A stretch of 46,234 nt of DNA from contig JAEXRD010000066.1 of NCBI GenBank assembly GCA_023438245.1, positions 1-46,234 on the forward strand, in the 5' to 3' direction. The translations under genes and the position numbers were made by a program. Below the pieces are notes generated by a model. That model did not search any database, had not been told where the DNA came from, and worked only from the letters and a program-made list of their open reading frames with translations. Origin of the DNA: Pseudomonadota bacterium (lineage in GTDB: Bacteria; Desulfobacterota; Desulfovibrionia; Desulfovibrionales; Desulfovibrionaceae). This document shows, piece by piece, positions 27,812-36,117 of the stretch; within the stretch, counting starts at the first letter, position 1, and each line of letters opens with the position of its first letter.

Positions 27812-29074
27812 ATGCACATTCTGGACGAACTCACCTGGCGTGGCCTCATCAACCAGGTTTCCGACCTGCCCGGCCTGCGCGCCTACCTGGCCAAGCCCGG
27901 CCAGACCCTGTACTGCGGCTTCGACCCCACCGCCGAGAGCCTGCACATCGGCAACCTTGTGCCCCTGCTCTGCCTGGTGCGCATGCAGCGCGCGGGGCAC
28001 AAGCCCATGTACCTCATGGGCGGGGCCACCGGCCTCATCGGCGACCCCTCGGGCAAGGACAAGGAGCGCGAGCTCTCCGACAAGGACGCCCTGCACGCCC
28101 GGGCCGAGCGCATCGCCAGCCAGGTCAACGCCTTCGTGGAGCGCAACACCGGGCAGAAGGCCTGGATCGTGAACAACTACGACTGGGTCAAGCGCATGAG
28201 CGCCATCGAGCTGCTGCGCGACGTGGGCAAGTACTTCACCGTCAACTGGATGCTCGGCAAGGACAGCGTCAAGGGCCGCATCGAGCGCGACGAGGTGGGC
28301 ATCAGCTACACCGAGTTCAGCTACATGATCCTGCAGGGCTACGACTTCTACCACCTGTACAAGGAGCACGGCTGCCGCCTGCAGATCGGCGGCGGCGACC
28401 AGTGGGGCAACATCACCGCCGGGTGCGAACTCATCCGCAAGAAGTCGCACGGCGAGGCCTTTGCGCTCACCTTCCCGCTCATCACCACCGCCTCGGGCAA
28501 GAAGTTCGGCAAGAGCGAGAAGGGCGCGGTGTTCATGAGCCCGGAGATGACCACGCCCTACGCCTTCTACCAGTTCTGGATCAACACCGAGGACGCCGAC
28601 GCCTGCCGGTTCCTCAAGTACTACACCTTCCTGGACGAGGCGCGCATCAAACAGATCGAGCAGGAGCACCTGGCCGCCCCGCACCTGCGCTCGGCCCAGA
28701 AGATCCTGGCCGCCGAGGTCACCACCATGGTGCACGGCGAGGGCGAGCTGAACAAGGTGCTGGCCGCCACCGAGGCCCTGTTCGGCAAGGGCGACATGCG
28801 CTCCATCGATCCGGCCACGCTCTCCGCCGCGCTGGAAAGCGCGCCCAGCAAGAGCTACCAGGGCGAACTGCCCGACCTGCCGCAGATCCTGGTGGACCTG
28901 GAGCTGTGCCCCTCCAAGGGCCAGGCCCGCAAGGACCTGCAGGCCGGGGCCATCAGCGTCAACGGTGACAAGGCCGACCCGGCCCGCGCCCTGGCGGGCG
29001 AGGACTTCCTGGGCGGCAAGCTCTGCGTGCTGCGCAAGGGCAAGAAGAACTACGGCCTGGTGAAGCTGGGCTAG
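27812..29074 (+). CDS. tyrS: Tyrosyl-tRNA synthetase
   Basis: This 420-aa class I aminoacyl-tRNA synthetase charges tRNA-Tyr. The HIGH-type motif HIGNLVPL is at about residues 46-53, and the KMSKS-equivalent KFGKSEKG at about 231-238. The C-terminal S4-like RNA-binding domain (about 350-418) includes SKGQARKDLQAGAISVNGD. I used the ATG at 27812 because it gives the conserved N-terminus. AGGAG lies about 12 nt upstream. It is probably co-transcribed with ymdB and ends at a strong terminator. Confidence 0.97.
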   Translation: MHILDELTWRGLINQVSDLPGLRAYLAKPGQTLYCGFDPTAESLHIGNLVPLLCLVRMQRAGHKPMYLMGGATGLIGDPSGKDKERELSDKDALHARAERIASQVNAFVERNTGQKAWIVNNYDWVKRMSAIELLRDVGKYFTVNWMLGKDSVKGRIERDEVGISYTEFSYMILQGYDFYHLYKEHGCRLQIGGGDQWGNITAGCELIRKKSHGEAFALTFPLITTASGKKFGKSEKGAVFMSPEMTTPYAFYQFWINTEDADACRFLKYYTFLDEARIKQIEQEHLAAPHLRSAQKILAAEVTTMVHGEGELNKVLAATEALFGKGDMRSIDPATLSAALESAPSKSYQGELPDLPQILVDLELCPSKGQARKDLQAGAISVNGDKADPARALAGEDFLGGKLCVLRKGKKNYGLVKLG

Positions 29075-29090
29075 GCGCAAGCCAACGCAA

Positions 29091-29126
29091 AGCCCCCGGT
29101 CCCTTGCGGGTCCGGGGGCTTTTTTT
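29091..29126. terminator. Terminator between tyrS (plus) and the convergent minus-strand genes
   Basis: A 9-bp stem, AGCCCCCGG (29091-29099) with CCGGGGGCT (29112-29120), is followed by a run of T on the plus strand. On the minus strand the stem is followed by only TTT, so it is strong for tyrS and perhaps weak in reverse. Confidence 0.92.
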
Positions 29127-29151
29127 GCGCCTGGTGTCCTGGCGGCGGAAG

Positions 29152-29688
29152 CTAGGGCTTCTGTTCAGGGGTGGCGGTGGCGTTGGCCTGGGCCTCGGGC
29201 CGGAACATGGACAGGACCTCCAGCATGATCGGCCGCAGGCGGTCGGCGATGGCGTGGGCCTTCTTCTGGTGGAATTCCACGTCCTGCGGGGTCATGGCCA
29301 CGACCTTGTCGAGCTTCTTCTCCATGTTGTAGCCGAAGTCGCGCAGGGCATTGGAGACGAACGCGCCCAGGACGAGGAGCACGAGGGTCGTCGCCGTGAG
29401 CTTGATGAAGAACGGCAGCAGCTTCCTGGCCAGCCCCTCGGACTCGGGCAGGCACGCGTCCACGCCCTCCCCGGGGAGCACGATCCAGTCGTAGTGGCCG
29501 TTGGCGCACAGCTCCCGGATCCAGGCATCCTTCTTCTTCAGAATGGCGGCGTGGCCGTCCGCAAGCGAGGAATCGGTGTGCAGCAGGTTCAGCTCGCGGA
29601 TGCAGAAGACAAACGAACCGCCCTTCCTGGCGACGATGATGTTGTAGTCCCTGGCAAGATAGTATTCCAACTTCTGTTCTTCAGTCAT
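29152..29688 (-). CDS. Uncharacterised single-pass membrane protein
   Basis: This 178-aa protein is not recognised as a known family. The N-terminal 90 residues look globular (MTEEQKLEYYLARDYNIIVARKGG at the start). One membrane segment lies at about residues 95-113 (FIKLTATTLVLLVLGAFVS), and a helical, charged C-terminal tail ends in a low-complexity Ala/Thr/Pro stretch. It sits 17 nt downstream of the large membrane protein gene on the same strand, so the two may be co-transcribed. Codon use looks normal for the window, unlike its upstream neighbour. No function is proposed. Confidence 0.7.
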   Translation of the reverse strand: MTEEQKLEYYLARDYNIIVARKGGSFVFCIRELNLLHTDSSLADGHAAILKKKDAWIRELCANGHYDWIVLPGEGVDACLPESEGLARKLLPFFIKLTATTLVLLVLGAFVSNALRDFGYNMEKKLDKVVAMTPQDVEFHQKKAHAIADRLRPIMLEVLSMFRPEAQANATATPEQKP

Positions 29689-29705
29689 GGCGTTGCCCTA
29701 TGGTT

Positions 29706-31655
29706 TTATGATCCGCTCGAAGGGACCTTGTAGATCTCGAAATCCGGATTGGAATAGACCACCGTGTACTCCGGGGGGAGCGAAAAATTCGCGCCGCGCG
29801 GCCAGCGCTTGCAGTAGAACACATAGTCCACGTCCATGCGCTTCATCCAGGAGAGCCGCTCCTTCACGGTCGAGGCTTCGAAGAAGCTGACCATGTTGAC
29901 TATCCGCCTATCGGTTTCTGCTCGTTTTGCGCTATCAATAAACGGCTGTGGATTGGCATAGCTATAGAGTCCAGAGAGACCCGAGTAGTCCATGATGCTG
30001 TTACGCTCCACACCCAACAAAGGGCGGTCACCCAACAAGGACGCATAAGAACCGTTGCAGATTGATCGCGCATGTCTGTCAAGATTATTGAAAGCCCACA
30101 TGAGTCCATCCCATTCGGCTCGTGTCAACGCATATGCGTCAGTTTTAGACACCATCTTCAAGTGCTCCACATATCTATGCCATCCGAACATGCCTACAGA
30201 GACAAGCATGGCGACGAGCGCGCCGACCACAACATGCCTGGAGTGGGAACGCAACGCATTCGACGTTTCGTACGCGCATAAAACAAAAAAGAACACTCTC
30301 GTGTACCAAAAGAAATACTGATCGCCACCGGTAAAGTTCACGAACCGAGGCAACGTTGCGGACACCATATACATTGCGACGACAAGCAATATGTATTCGC
30401 GATTTTTACGGAATTGCATTGCATAATACTCATTATGCGCAGCCATCATCAAAAAAACGGAGAGGAACGGCAACACATCCACAAGCGTATGGAAAACTGG
30501 CATTACGCTGTTAAACAAATTAAACTTGCGCATAACAACGACACCAGTCGCATCATACTCAATAAGCTTGAGAACCAGGACAACAAGGCAGGAAGAGCCG
30601 ACGAACAGCAACTCCTCCCTGGTGACCTTCCGCTTAAATAGCCGATACACGAAAACTGGAACCAAAGCCAAAGGCACAAGAACGAGCGGCACGCTCTTAG
30701 CGCTGCACACCGTCAGAAACGTCAGCGTTGTGTACAGAACTGGCAACCTTCCAAGTGTACCATTAAGATAGCCGAACACAAGCATGGCCAGAAGAATCGT
30801 CGCCGGCAAACCGAAGAAGTAGGTGTGGAATGTCGAGTACATCTGAAGTGAGGCCTGGGAATCCCAGGAGTGCCCTGTCACGAACAGTAGAAGCACTGCG
30901 GCCAACGCGGCCTGGAAGCTGTCGAACTTCGCGATGTGCCGCGCCCCGGCCACAACAGCCCCCGCGAGCATGAACCAGTGGAACACCGGGTACAGATAAA
31001 TTTGCATGAACAGCGGGTGGATGCGCGTCACAAGAAACGTGAACCCGATGGAAATATTCATCAAAATGTGATACACATAGTTGATGCCGTAGAAATTAGC
31101 CTCCATGGCGTGCTTGCCGCTCTCCATGGCCTTGATGATGCTGAACGTCACGGCGGTTAGGTAGCCGTCGTCCCCGTATCCCCACGGCTTCGGGCCGGAG
31201 GCGTAGATGGGGATGTGCGAAAAATAGTCAAAACTGAGCAGCAGCGCCAAACTTAGGATGGCGGTCGTGAGCAATAGTGATGCGGGATCACTGCCTTTGA
31301 GCCGTTTCCGGTTCCAGGCCAAGTCGATGACGGCGTACAGACCAATAACGGGCAAAAGATAGCCCAGCCACCAGAAGCCCGTGCCCCGGGAGCCCCCCCA
31401 GACAGCGAGGAACAGCACTGCCAAGGTAATGGGAAATCCCAGGAAGGCCCGCTCCGCCACGCCAAGGTCGGGCAGAGGCAACAGTCGTGACAAGGCGATG
31501 GAGGGCAGCAGCATGAACGCCACGAAAAATCCAGCATAGAGGAAGGGCGCGTTCCCAAGCTCTGGATGGAGCCGGGCAATGAGCATGTAGGAGACAAGGA
31601 CAGGGAGAAGGGGCAGGCTCTCAAGGAGAACACTGTTGAAGGGCCGAATATGCAC
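29706..31655 (-). CDS. Large polytopic membrane protein, possible GT-C-type glycosyltransferase
   Basis: This 649-aa protein has about 12 hydrophobic segments over the first 460 residues and a soluble C-terminal domain of about 150 residues. A loop after an early segment contains GPKPWGYGDDGYLT, an acidic pair in a position where GT-C transferases carry their catalytic acids. GT-C enzymes use polyprenyl-phosphate sugars outside the membrane. That reading is inference and an unknown transporter-like role is possible. I chose GTG 31655 because GGAG lies 5 nt upstream; the frame is open another 80 codons but with atypical sequence. Base composition drops sharply inside the gene (one line near 30361 is about 38% GC), which suggests horizontal transfer. 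A good promoter lies about 105 bp upstream. Confidence 0.72.
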   Translation of the reverse strand: MHIRPFNSVLLESLPLLPVLVSYMLIARLHPELGNAPFLYAGFFVAFMLLPSIALSRLLPLPDLGVAERAFLGFPITLAVLFLAVWGGSRGTGFWWLGYLLPVIGLYAVIDLAWNRKRLKGSDPASLLLTTAILSLALLLSFDYFSHIPIYASGPKPWGYGDDGYLTAVTFSIIKAMESGKHAMEANFYGINYVYHILMNISIGFTFLVTRIHPLFMQIYLYPVFHWFMLAGAVVAGARHIAKFDSFQAALAAVLLLFVTGHSWDSQASLQMYSTFHTYFFGLPATILLAMLVFGYLNGTLGRLPVLYTTLTFLTVCSAKSVPLVLVPLALVPVFVYRLFKRKVTREELLFVGSSCLVVLVLKLIEYDATGVVVMRKFNLFNSVMPVFHTLVDVLPFLSVFLMMAAHNEYYAMQFRKNREYILLVVAMYMVSATLPRFVNFTGGDQYFFWYTRVFFFVLCAYETSNALRSHSRHVVVGALVAMLVSVGMFGWHRYVEHLKMVSKTDAYALTRAEWDGLMWAFNNLDRHARSICNGSYASLLGDRPLLGVERNSIMDYSGLSGLYSYANPQPFIDSAKRAETDRRIVNMVSFFEASTVKERLSWMKRMDVDYVFYCKRWPRGANFSLPPEYTVVYSNPDFEIYKVPSSGS

Positions 31656-31761
31656 TGTCGCTCCTACGCTATGCTGACCCGAATCCACGCCTTGACGCAA
31701 GGCACGGTGGGAGGTGGGTATTGAGGTTGCAGCGGTATGTCCTCGCCACAAGAACTCAATA

Positions 31762-31790
31762 AAATTACTGGCAAAGGCACACCTTGTCAA
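31762..31790 (-). promoter_or_regulatory. Promoter of the polytopic membrane protein gene
   Basis: On the minus strand a perfect TTGACA (31790-31785) is followed after 17 bp by TAATTT (31767-31762). The predicted start near 31755 leaves a leader of about 100 nt. It lies downstream of the stop of the TIM-barrel gene, so the membrane protein can be expressed apart from the sugar operon. Confidence 0.55.
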
Positions 31791-31828
31791 TGCAGACACC
31801 TTGAATCGCTTATTACCTCGACACGGGC

Positions 31829-32683
31829 CTAGCCCAACAGGCTCGAAAGCTCGCGCCACAGGCCGGGGGTGGCCGCATCGTAGCAACCGTGCCACTCCAG
31901 GGCCACCGCAGTGTTTCCCAAGGCCTGCGCGTGGCGCTGCAGCAGCCCGATCTCCGCGCTGCCCGGCGGCGTTGGCCGGTGGGTGTCCCGGCTGCCGTCG
32001 TTGGCGCTCACGTGGATCTCGAAGATCCTGTCCGCGTGCCGCAGCAGCAGCCCCTCGAAGGCCGCGTCGCGGTCAAAGCCCAGCGTGCGCGCGGACACGT
32101 TCAGATGCCCCAGGTCGAGCAGCAGCCCTACCCGCTCCTCGTCCCGGTAGCGTTCCAGAAAGCGCTCCATGGCCTCCGGCGAGGCCAGGTGGCTCTCCGT
32201 GCTGGGCAGGCCGTTCTCCAGGGCCAGGCGCACCCCCGGCGGCAGGTCGGGCAGCAGCCGGGCGATCATCCGGTGCTGCTCCTCGTCCGTGCGGGAGGGG
32301 CCGGGCATCCTGCGCTGGAAGCCGTCCCCGTCCGGCTCGGGCAGGTGGTCGCGCCCGTATCCGGCATGCACGCTGTAGCAGTCCGCCCCCAGCAGCGCGC
32401 TCACGCGCAGCCCCTCGCGCACCAGGCGCTCCGTGGGCCGGGCGATCTCCGGGCGCGGGGAAGAGAGGTTCATGATGAAGGGCTCGTCCGGCGGGGGGAA
32501 GTAGTTGTGCACGCGCAGGCGCACGCCCGCGGCCGCATGCCGCAGCAGGGCCGCCTCGTCGTAGCTGGCTGGAGAAGTGGCCCCGGTGAGCTCGATGCGC
32601 AAAACGCCATCGCCGACCATGCGGTCGACGATGGCGTTGATGCTGTCCCAGCGCAGGCAGTTGGTGGAGAGATAGACGTCCAT
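31829..32683 (-). CDS. Sugar phosphate isomerase/epimerase-like TIM-barrel protein (AP endonuclease 2 fold)
   Basis: This is a 284-aa xylose-isomerase-like barrel. Metal-ligand style motifs appear in order: YSVHAGYG, LALENGL (Glu), LLLDLGHLNVSA (Asp and His), EIHVSANDG (His) and EWHG (Glu) near the C-terminus. Such enzymes isomerise or epimerise ketoses, or act on myo-inositol derivatives. The gene is last in the minus-strand sugar train, 37 nt after the transketolase C-half. It may act on a ketose or ketose phosphate made by that transketolase; this is inference. The ribosome site is weak. Confidence 0.75.
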   Translation of the reverse strand: MDVYLSTNCLRWDSINAIVDRMVGDGVLRIELTGATSPASYDEAALLRHAAAGVRLRVHNYFPPPDEPFIMNLSSPRPEIARPTERLVREGLRVSALLGADCYSVHAGYGRDHLPEPDGDGFQRRMPGPSRTDEEQHRMIARLLPDLPPGVRLALENGLPSTESHLASPEAMERFLERYRDEERVGLLLDLGHLNVSARTLGFDRDAAFEGLLLRHADRIFEIHVSANDGSRDTHRPTPPGSAEIGLLQRHAQALGNTAVALEWHGCYDAATPGLWRELSSLLG

Positions 32684-32720
32684 GCGGCGCTGGCCCGGCA
32701 GGGAGTCCGGCGGCTCTCCG

Positions 32721-33590
32721 CTAGGCCTTGGCCAGCTCGGCGCGCACGCGCTCGGCGATGCCGGAGACGTCCAGGCCGCAGCTGCGGCGGGCGTCGTCCA
32801 GCTTGCCGTAGCAGGTGACGAACTCGCCGCAGAGGCCGTGGTGCGTCACGCGCATCTCCGGCACCTCGTGGATGGCCTCCTTGAGGCCGAAGGCGTCGTG
32901 CACGGTGAGCACGCGGGTGTTCCGGAAGCGCGCCACCAGTTCCGCATCCAGCGGCTTGAGGGTGTGGAAGTACACCAGGTTCACCGGCAGGTCGCGGCAG
33001 GCCTCCAGCACGTTGCCCAGGATGGGCCCGGCGGTCATGACCGTGAGCGGCGCGCCGCTGTCCTTGAGCACCACGCCCTTGCCGAACTCCACATCCAGGT
33101 CGATGGTGTGGGGGTGGTCGGAGAGGCGGTAGTACTTGACGCTGGGGGAGTTGTAGCGCTGCCGGAACAGGGCGTCGAGCTCCTTCTCCGAGCCGGGCTG
33201 GAACACCTCCATGTTGGGCAGCATGCGCATCAGCTCCAGGTCGGTGAAGCAGTGGTGCGTGGCGCCGTCCCAGGAATAGTCGAAGCTGGCGCCGCAGGTG
33301 ACGATGCAGGCCGGGAAGCGGTTGTAGCTCAGGTCCAGCTTGATGTGCTCGTAGCAGCGCTCGGTGAGGAAGGGCGCGATGGTGTGGGCCACCGGGGTCA
33401 GCCCCTGGCTGCTCAGGCCCGCAGCGGTGCTGATGATGGTGTTCTCGCAGATGCCCAGGTTGTAAAAGCGCTCCGGGCTGCGCTCCTGGAAGTCGCGGAA
33501 GAGGTAGACGCTGACGTCGCCGAGCAGCAGCACCAGGGAGGCGTCCCTGCCGGCGAGGTCCTGGAAGGTGTCCTTAAACTGACGGCGCAT
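32721..33590 (-). CDS. Transketolase C-terminal subunit (pyrimidine-binding half)
   Basis: This 289-aa protein matches the second half of split transketolases. The pyrimidine-binding domain carries the catalytic Glu in NLGICENTIISTAAGLS (Glu about 49) that activates thiamine diphosphate, then a C-terminal transketolase domain (about 165-285). GGAGGAA lies 6 nt before the ATG at 33590. That start is inside the end of the N-half gene (17-nt overlap), so both halves are made together and must assemble. Transketolases move two-carbon units between sugar phosphates. Confidence 0.9.
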   Translation of the reverse strand: MRRQFKDTFQDLAGRDASLVLLLGDVSVYLFRDFQERSPERFYNLGICENTIISTAAGLSSQGLTPVAHTIAPFLTERCYEHIKLDLSYNRFPACIVTCGASFDYSWDGATHHCFTDLELMRMLPNMEVFQPGSEKELDALFRQRYNSPSVKYYRLSDHPHTIDLDVEFGKGVVLKDSGAPLTVMTAGPILGNVLEACRDLPVNLVYFHTLKPLDAELVARFRNTRVLTVHDAFGLKEAIHEVPEMRVTHHGLCGEFVTCYGKLDDARRSCGLDVSGIAERVRAELAKA

Positions 33591-34359
33591 CGAGTTCCTC
33601 CAAAAGCGTCTGCAGTTCCGCGTCCTTGGGGGAGCGGCGGTGCCAGGCGTACTGGTCGGCCACCATGGTGCGGCAGCCGCAGCCCTTCACCGTGTTGGCG
33701 ATGACGGCCCTGGGCCTGTCGCCCTGCTTGCGGTAGCAGGCCTTGATGGCCTCCATGTCGTGGCCGTCCACTTCCTCCACGTCGAAGCCGAAGGAGGCGA
33801 ACTTCTCGCCGGGATTGGTGATCTGCAGGCCGCGCCCGTGGGAGCGGTTGTTGTCGTAGATGACGGTGAGGTTGTCCAGCTTGAGGGACTCGGCCACCAG
33901 CGCGGCCTCCCACACGGTTCCCTCGTTGGCCTCGCCGTCGCCCACCAGGGTGAACACGCGGCGGCCGGGCTGCTTGTTGATCTTAAGCGCCAGGGCCATG
34001 CCCACGGCCACGCCGATGCCGTGGCCCAGCGAGCCGGTGGAGACCTCCACGCCCGGGATCTTGGAGCGGTCGGCGTGGCAGCCGAAGGTGGCCCCGCAGG
34101 AGCCGAAGCTGGCCACCGCATCCAGGGGGAAGTAGCCCTGGCGGGCCAGCACCACGTAGTAGGCCAGGGCGGCGTGGCCCTTGCTCAGCACGAACAGGTC
34201 GCGGTCGGCCAGGCCGGGGTTGGCCGGGTCGTGGCGCATGGTCTCGTACAGGGCCTGCAAGAGCTCAACGATGGAGAAGCAGGTGGGCAGGTGGCCGTGG
34301 CCGCTGGCGTGGGAAATGGCGAGGATGTCCTTCCGGATCTGCTTTCTGGCGTCCATCAT
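33574..34359 (-). CDS. Transketolase N-terminal subunit (TPP-binding half)
   Basis: This 261-aa protein is the diphosphate-binding half. SHASGHGHLPTCFSIVELL is the substrate-side start, STGSLGHGIGVAVGMALA follows, and the thiamine diphosphate motif GDGE (140-143) runs to NN (170-171). The ATG at 34359 overlaps the TGA of the preceding methyltransferase as ATGA. Split transketolases inside polysaccharide loci are likely to supply a special ketose or heptulose. Here sedoheptulose 7-phosphate for heptose synthesis is an attractive but unproven product. Confidence 0.9.
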   Translation of the reverse strand: MMDARKQIRKDILAISHASGHGHLPTCFSIVELLQALYETMRHDPANPGLADRDLFVLSKGHAALAYYVVLARQGYFPLDAVASFGSCGATFGCHADRSKIPGVEVSTGSLGHGIGVAVGMALALKINKQPGRRVFTLVGDGEANEGTVWEAALVAESLKLDNLTVIYDNNRSHGRGLQITNPGEKFASFGFDVEEVDGHDMEAIKACYRKQGDRPRAVIANTVKGCGCRTMVADQYAWHRRSPKDAELQTLLEELDAPSV

Positions 34360-35114
34360 TCGATCACCGCGTAGGAGATTCTGGCCGCGATGGGCATGCG
34401 CTGGATGCGCAGCCCGCGGATGCCGATGGTTTCCAGCAGGGCCGTGGTCTCGCCCGGGAAGTAGGGGTCGCACAGCTCGTCGAACACCAGGATGCTGCCC
34501 TTGAACAGGCGCGGGGCGATGGCCTCCATGGCCGCCTTGGTGGGCGCGTAGATGTCGAAGTCGAAGATGGCCATGCTCACCAGGGTCTCGGGGTGCTGCT
34601 CGAAGTACTCGGGGATGGTCACGCGGGCGTCGCCCTTGACCAGCTCGTACTTCACCAGCTGCGGCACGGGGTTGAGGGCCTCCTGCAGGGCCATGATGCG
34701 GTCCAGGCACTGCTCGTACCCGGCGCTGACGCCGAAGGAGCCGTCCACGCACTTGCAGGTGGAGCCGTCCTGCTCGCAGATGCCCTTGAAGCCCTCGAAG
34801 GTGTCGAAGCCGATGATCCGGCGGTGGCGGTTGAAGGGCTCGTAGATGCCGCGCAGGGCCGAGAGCAGCGAAAGGGTCTGGCCCCAGCGCACGCCGAACT
34901 CCATGACCACGCCGTGGGTGGTGATCAGCTGCTTGTACAGCTCGGCAAAGAACAGGATGCGCGAGAGGTTCTTGGAGGTGAGGTACAGGCCCAGGTTGGC
35001 CAGCAGCTCGTCGTCGGGCAGCGGGGTGTTCTTCAGAAGCTCGGTGAACATGCCCAGCGACTCCTTCTCGGAGTTGCTGGAAAGCACGATGGATCCGTAC
35101 TGGTTGGTCTTCAT
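34356..35114 (-). CDS. TylF-like class I methyltransferase
   Basis: This is a 252-aa SAM-dependent methyltransferase of the macrocin/deoxysugar O-methyltransferase type. VVMEFGVRWGQTLSLLSAL is motif I. IIGFDTFEGFKG follows with the acidic SAM-ribose residue. SMAIFDFDIYAPTKAAM and LVFDELCDPYFPGE carry the metal-binding Asp pair typical of TylF proteins. It probably methylates a sugar hydroxyl. The ATG at 35114 overlaps the upstream stop as ATGA; an ATG at 35123 with AAAGGG upstream is an alternative. It has four-base overlaps at both ends. Confidence 0.78.
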   Translation of the reverse strand: MKTNQYGSIVLSSNSEKESLGMFTELLKNTPLPDDELLANLGLYLTSKNLSRILFFAELYKQLITTHGVVMEFGVRWGQTLSLLSALRGIYEPFNRHRRIIGFDTFEGFKGICEQDGSTCKCVDGSFGVSAGYEQCLDRIMALQEALNPVPQLVKYELVKGDARVTIPEYFEQHPETLVSMAIFDFDIYAPTKAAMEAIAPRLFKGSILVFDELCDPYFPGETTALLETIGIRGLRIQRMPIAARISYAVIE

Positions 35115-36070
35115 TTGTTCCATGTCCCTTTGTTGGATGTCCACCACTCCGTGGTCCGGGCGATGCCCTCGGCGAGGCCGACCCTGGGCCGCCAGCCCGT
35201 GGCCCCGGTGATCCTGGCGCAGTCCAGCATCCGCCTGGGAACGCTCTGGGGGCTGGCGCCGACGTACTGGATGGCCGAGGGGGTGTGCCCGGCCGCCAGA
35301 AGCGCCTGCTCGACGGCTTCCGCGACGGTGACGGCCTGGCCCGTGCCGAGGTTGAACACCCCGAAGGGGCCGTCCCATTCGAGCAGGGCGAGGGCGGCTT
35401 GCGCAAAGTCGGAATAATAGATGACGTCCCTGACGACATCACCGCGCCCCCATACCTCGAAGGGGTCCATACGGTCAACCGCCTTGCGGATCAGCGCCGG
35501 AATGAAGTTCGAGCGGTCCGGGTGGAAGGCCGCGTAGGGCCCGTAGATGTTGGCCGCGCGGGCCACCACGGCCTGCATGCCGTACTTCTCGTGCCAGAAC
35601 TGGCAGAGCTTCTCGGCGCTGCGCTTGGCCCAGCCCACCCCCATGTGCGCGCTGTGCGGGTCGCGGTTCCAGTCCAGCCCGTCCTCGGCGATGTGGCCGT
35701 CGAACTCCTGGTACACCGTGGCCGAGGAGACGTAGACCACACGCTGCACGCCCGCGTCGTGCAGGGCCTGGAGCAGCAGCGCGTCCATGACGATGTTGGC
35801 CGTCACCGACACCGCCGGGTTGTTGCGGGCCTGGGCCGCGCCGCCGGTCACGGCGGCCACCAGGATGGCCGCGTCGCAGCCCTGGGCCGCCAGGCGGCAG
35901 CCCTCGGCGGTGGTCAGGTCGGCCCGCACGTACTCCACGGCCTCCGTGTGCAGAAAGGGCGCGGTGTTCCAGTACGTGCCCCGCACGGCCACCCCGGGCC
36001 GCGTGCGCACCAGTTCGTCGATGAGGCCCGAACCGGCCATGCCGGTGGCTCCGGCGATCAGCAAGCGCAT
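35111..36070 (-). CDS. NAD-dependent epimerase/dehydratase-family SDR with altered catalytic Tyr
   Basis: This is a 319-aa extended SDR, GDP-fucose synthase (WcaG)-like. The Rossmann motif is GATGMAG (7-13). VVYVSSATVY holds the catalytic Ser (about 115-116). NIYGPY and RDVIYYSDFAQA are typical substrate-side motifs. The YxxxK motif is degenerate: the aligned stretch reads VGWAK (145-149), with Val where Tyr is expected. AAGGAGGGAG lies just before the ATG at 36070. It presumably acts on a nucleotide-heptose, but a standard redox step is doubtful without the Tyr. It is followed by a methyltransferase through an ATGA overlap. Confidence 0.85.
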   Translation of the reverse strand: MRLLIAGATGMAGSGLIDELVRTRPGVAVRGTYWNTAPFLHTEAVEYVRADLTTAEGCRLAAQGCDAAILVAAVTGGAAQARNNPAVSVTANIVMDALLLQALHDAGVQRVVYVSSATVYQEFDGHIAEDGLDWNRDPHSAHMGVGWAKRSAEKLCQFWHEKYGMQAVVARAANIYGPYAAFHPDRSNFIPALIRKAVDRMDPFEVWGRGDVVRDVIYYSDFAQAALALLEWDGPFGVFNLGTGQAVTVAEAVEQALLAAGHTPSAIQYVGASPQSVPRRMLDCARITGATGWRPRVGLAEGIARTTEWWTSNKGTWNK

Positions 36071-36117
36071 GGTCTCCCTCCTTGAATCCTCGGCCCGAAG
36101 GCCGCTTGCGGCGAAAA

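Noticed and set aside
30055..30641. Small plus-strand frames in the low-GC part of the membrane protein gene
   Set aside because: They are overlapped by a coherent multi-helix protein on the minus strand and have no start signals or recognisable content.
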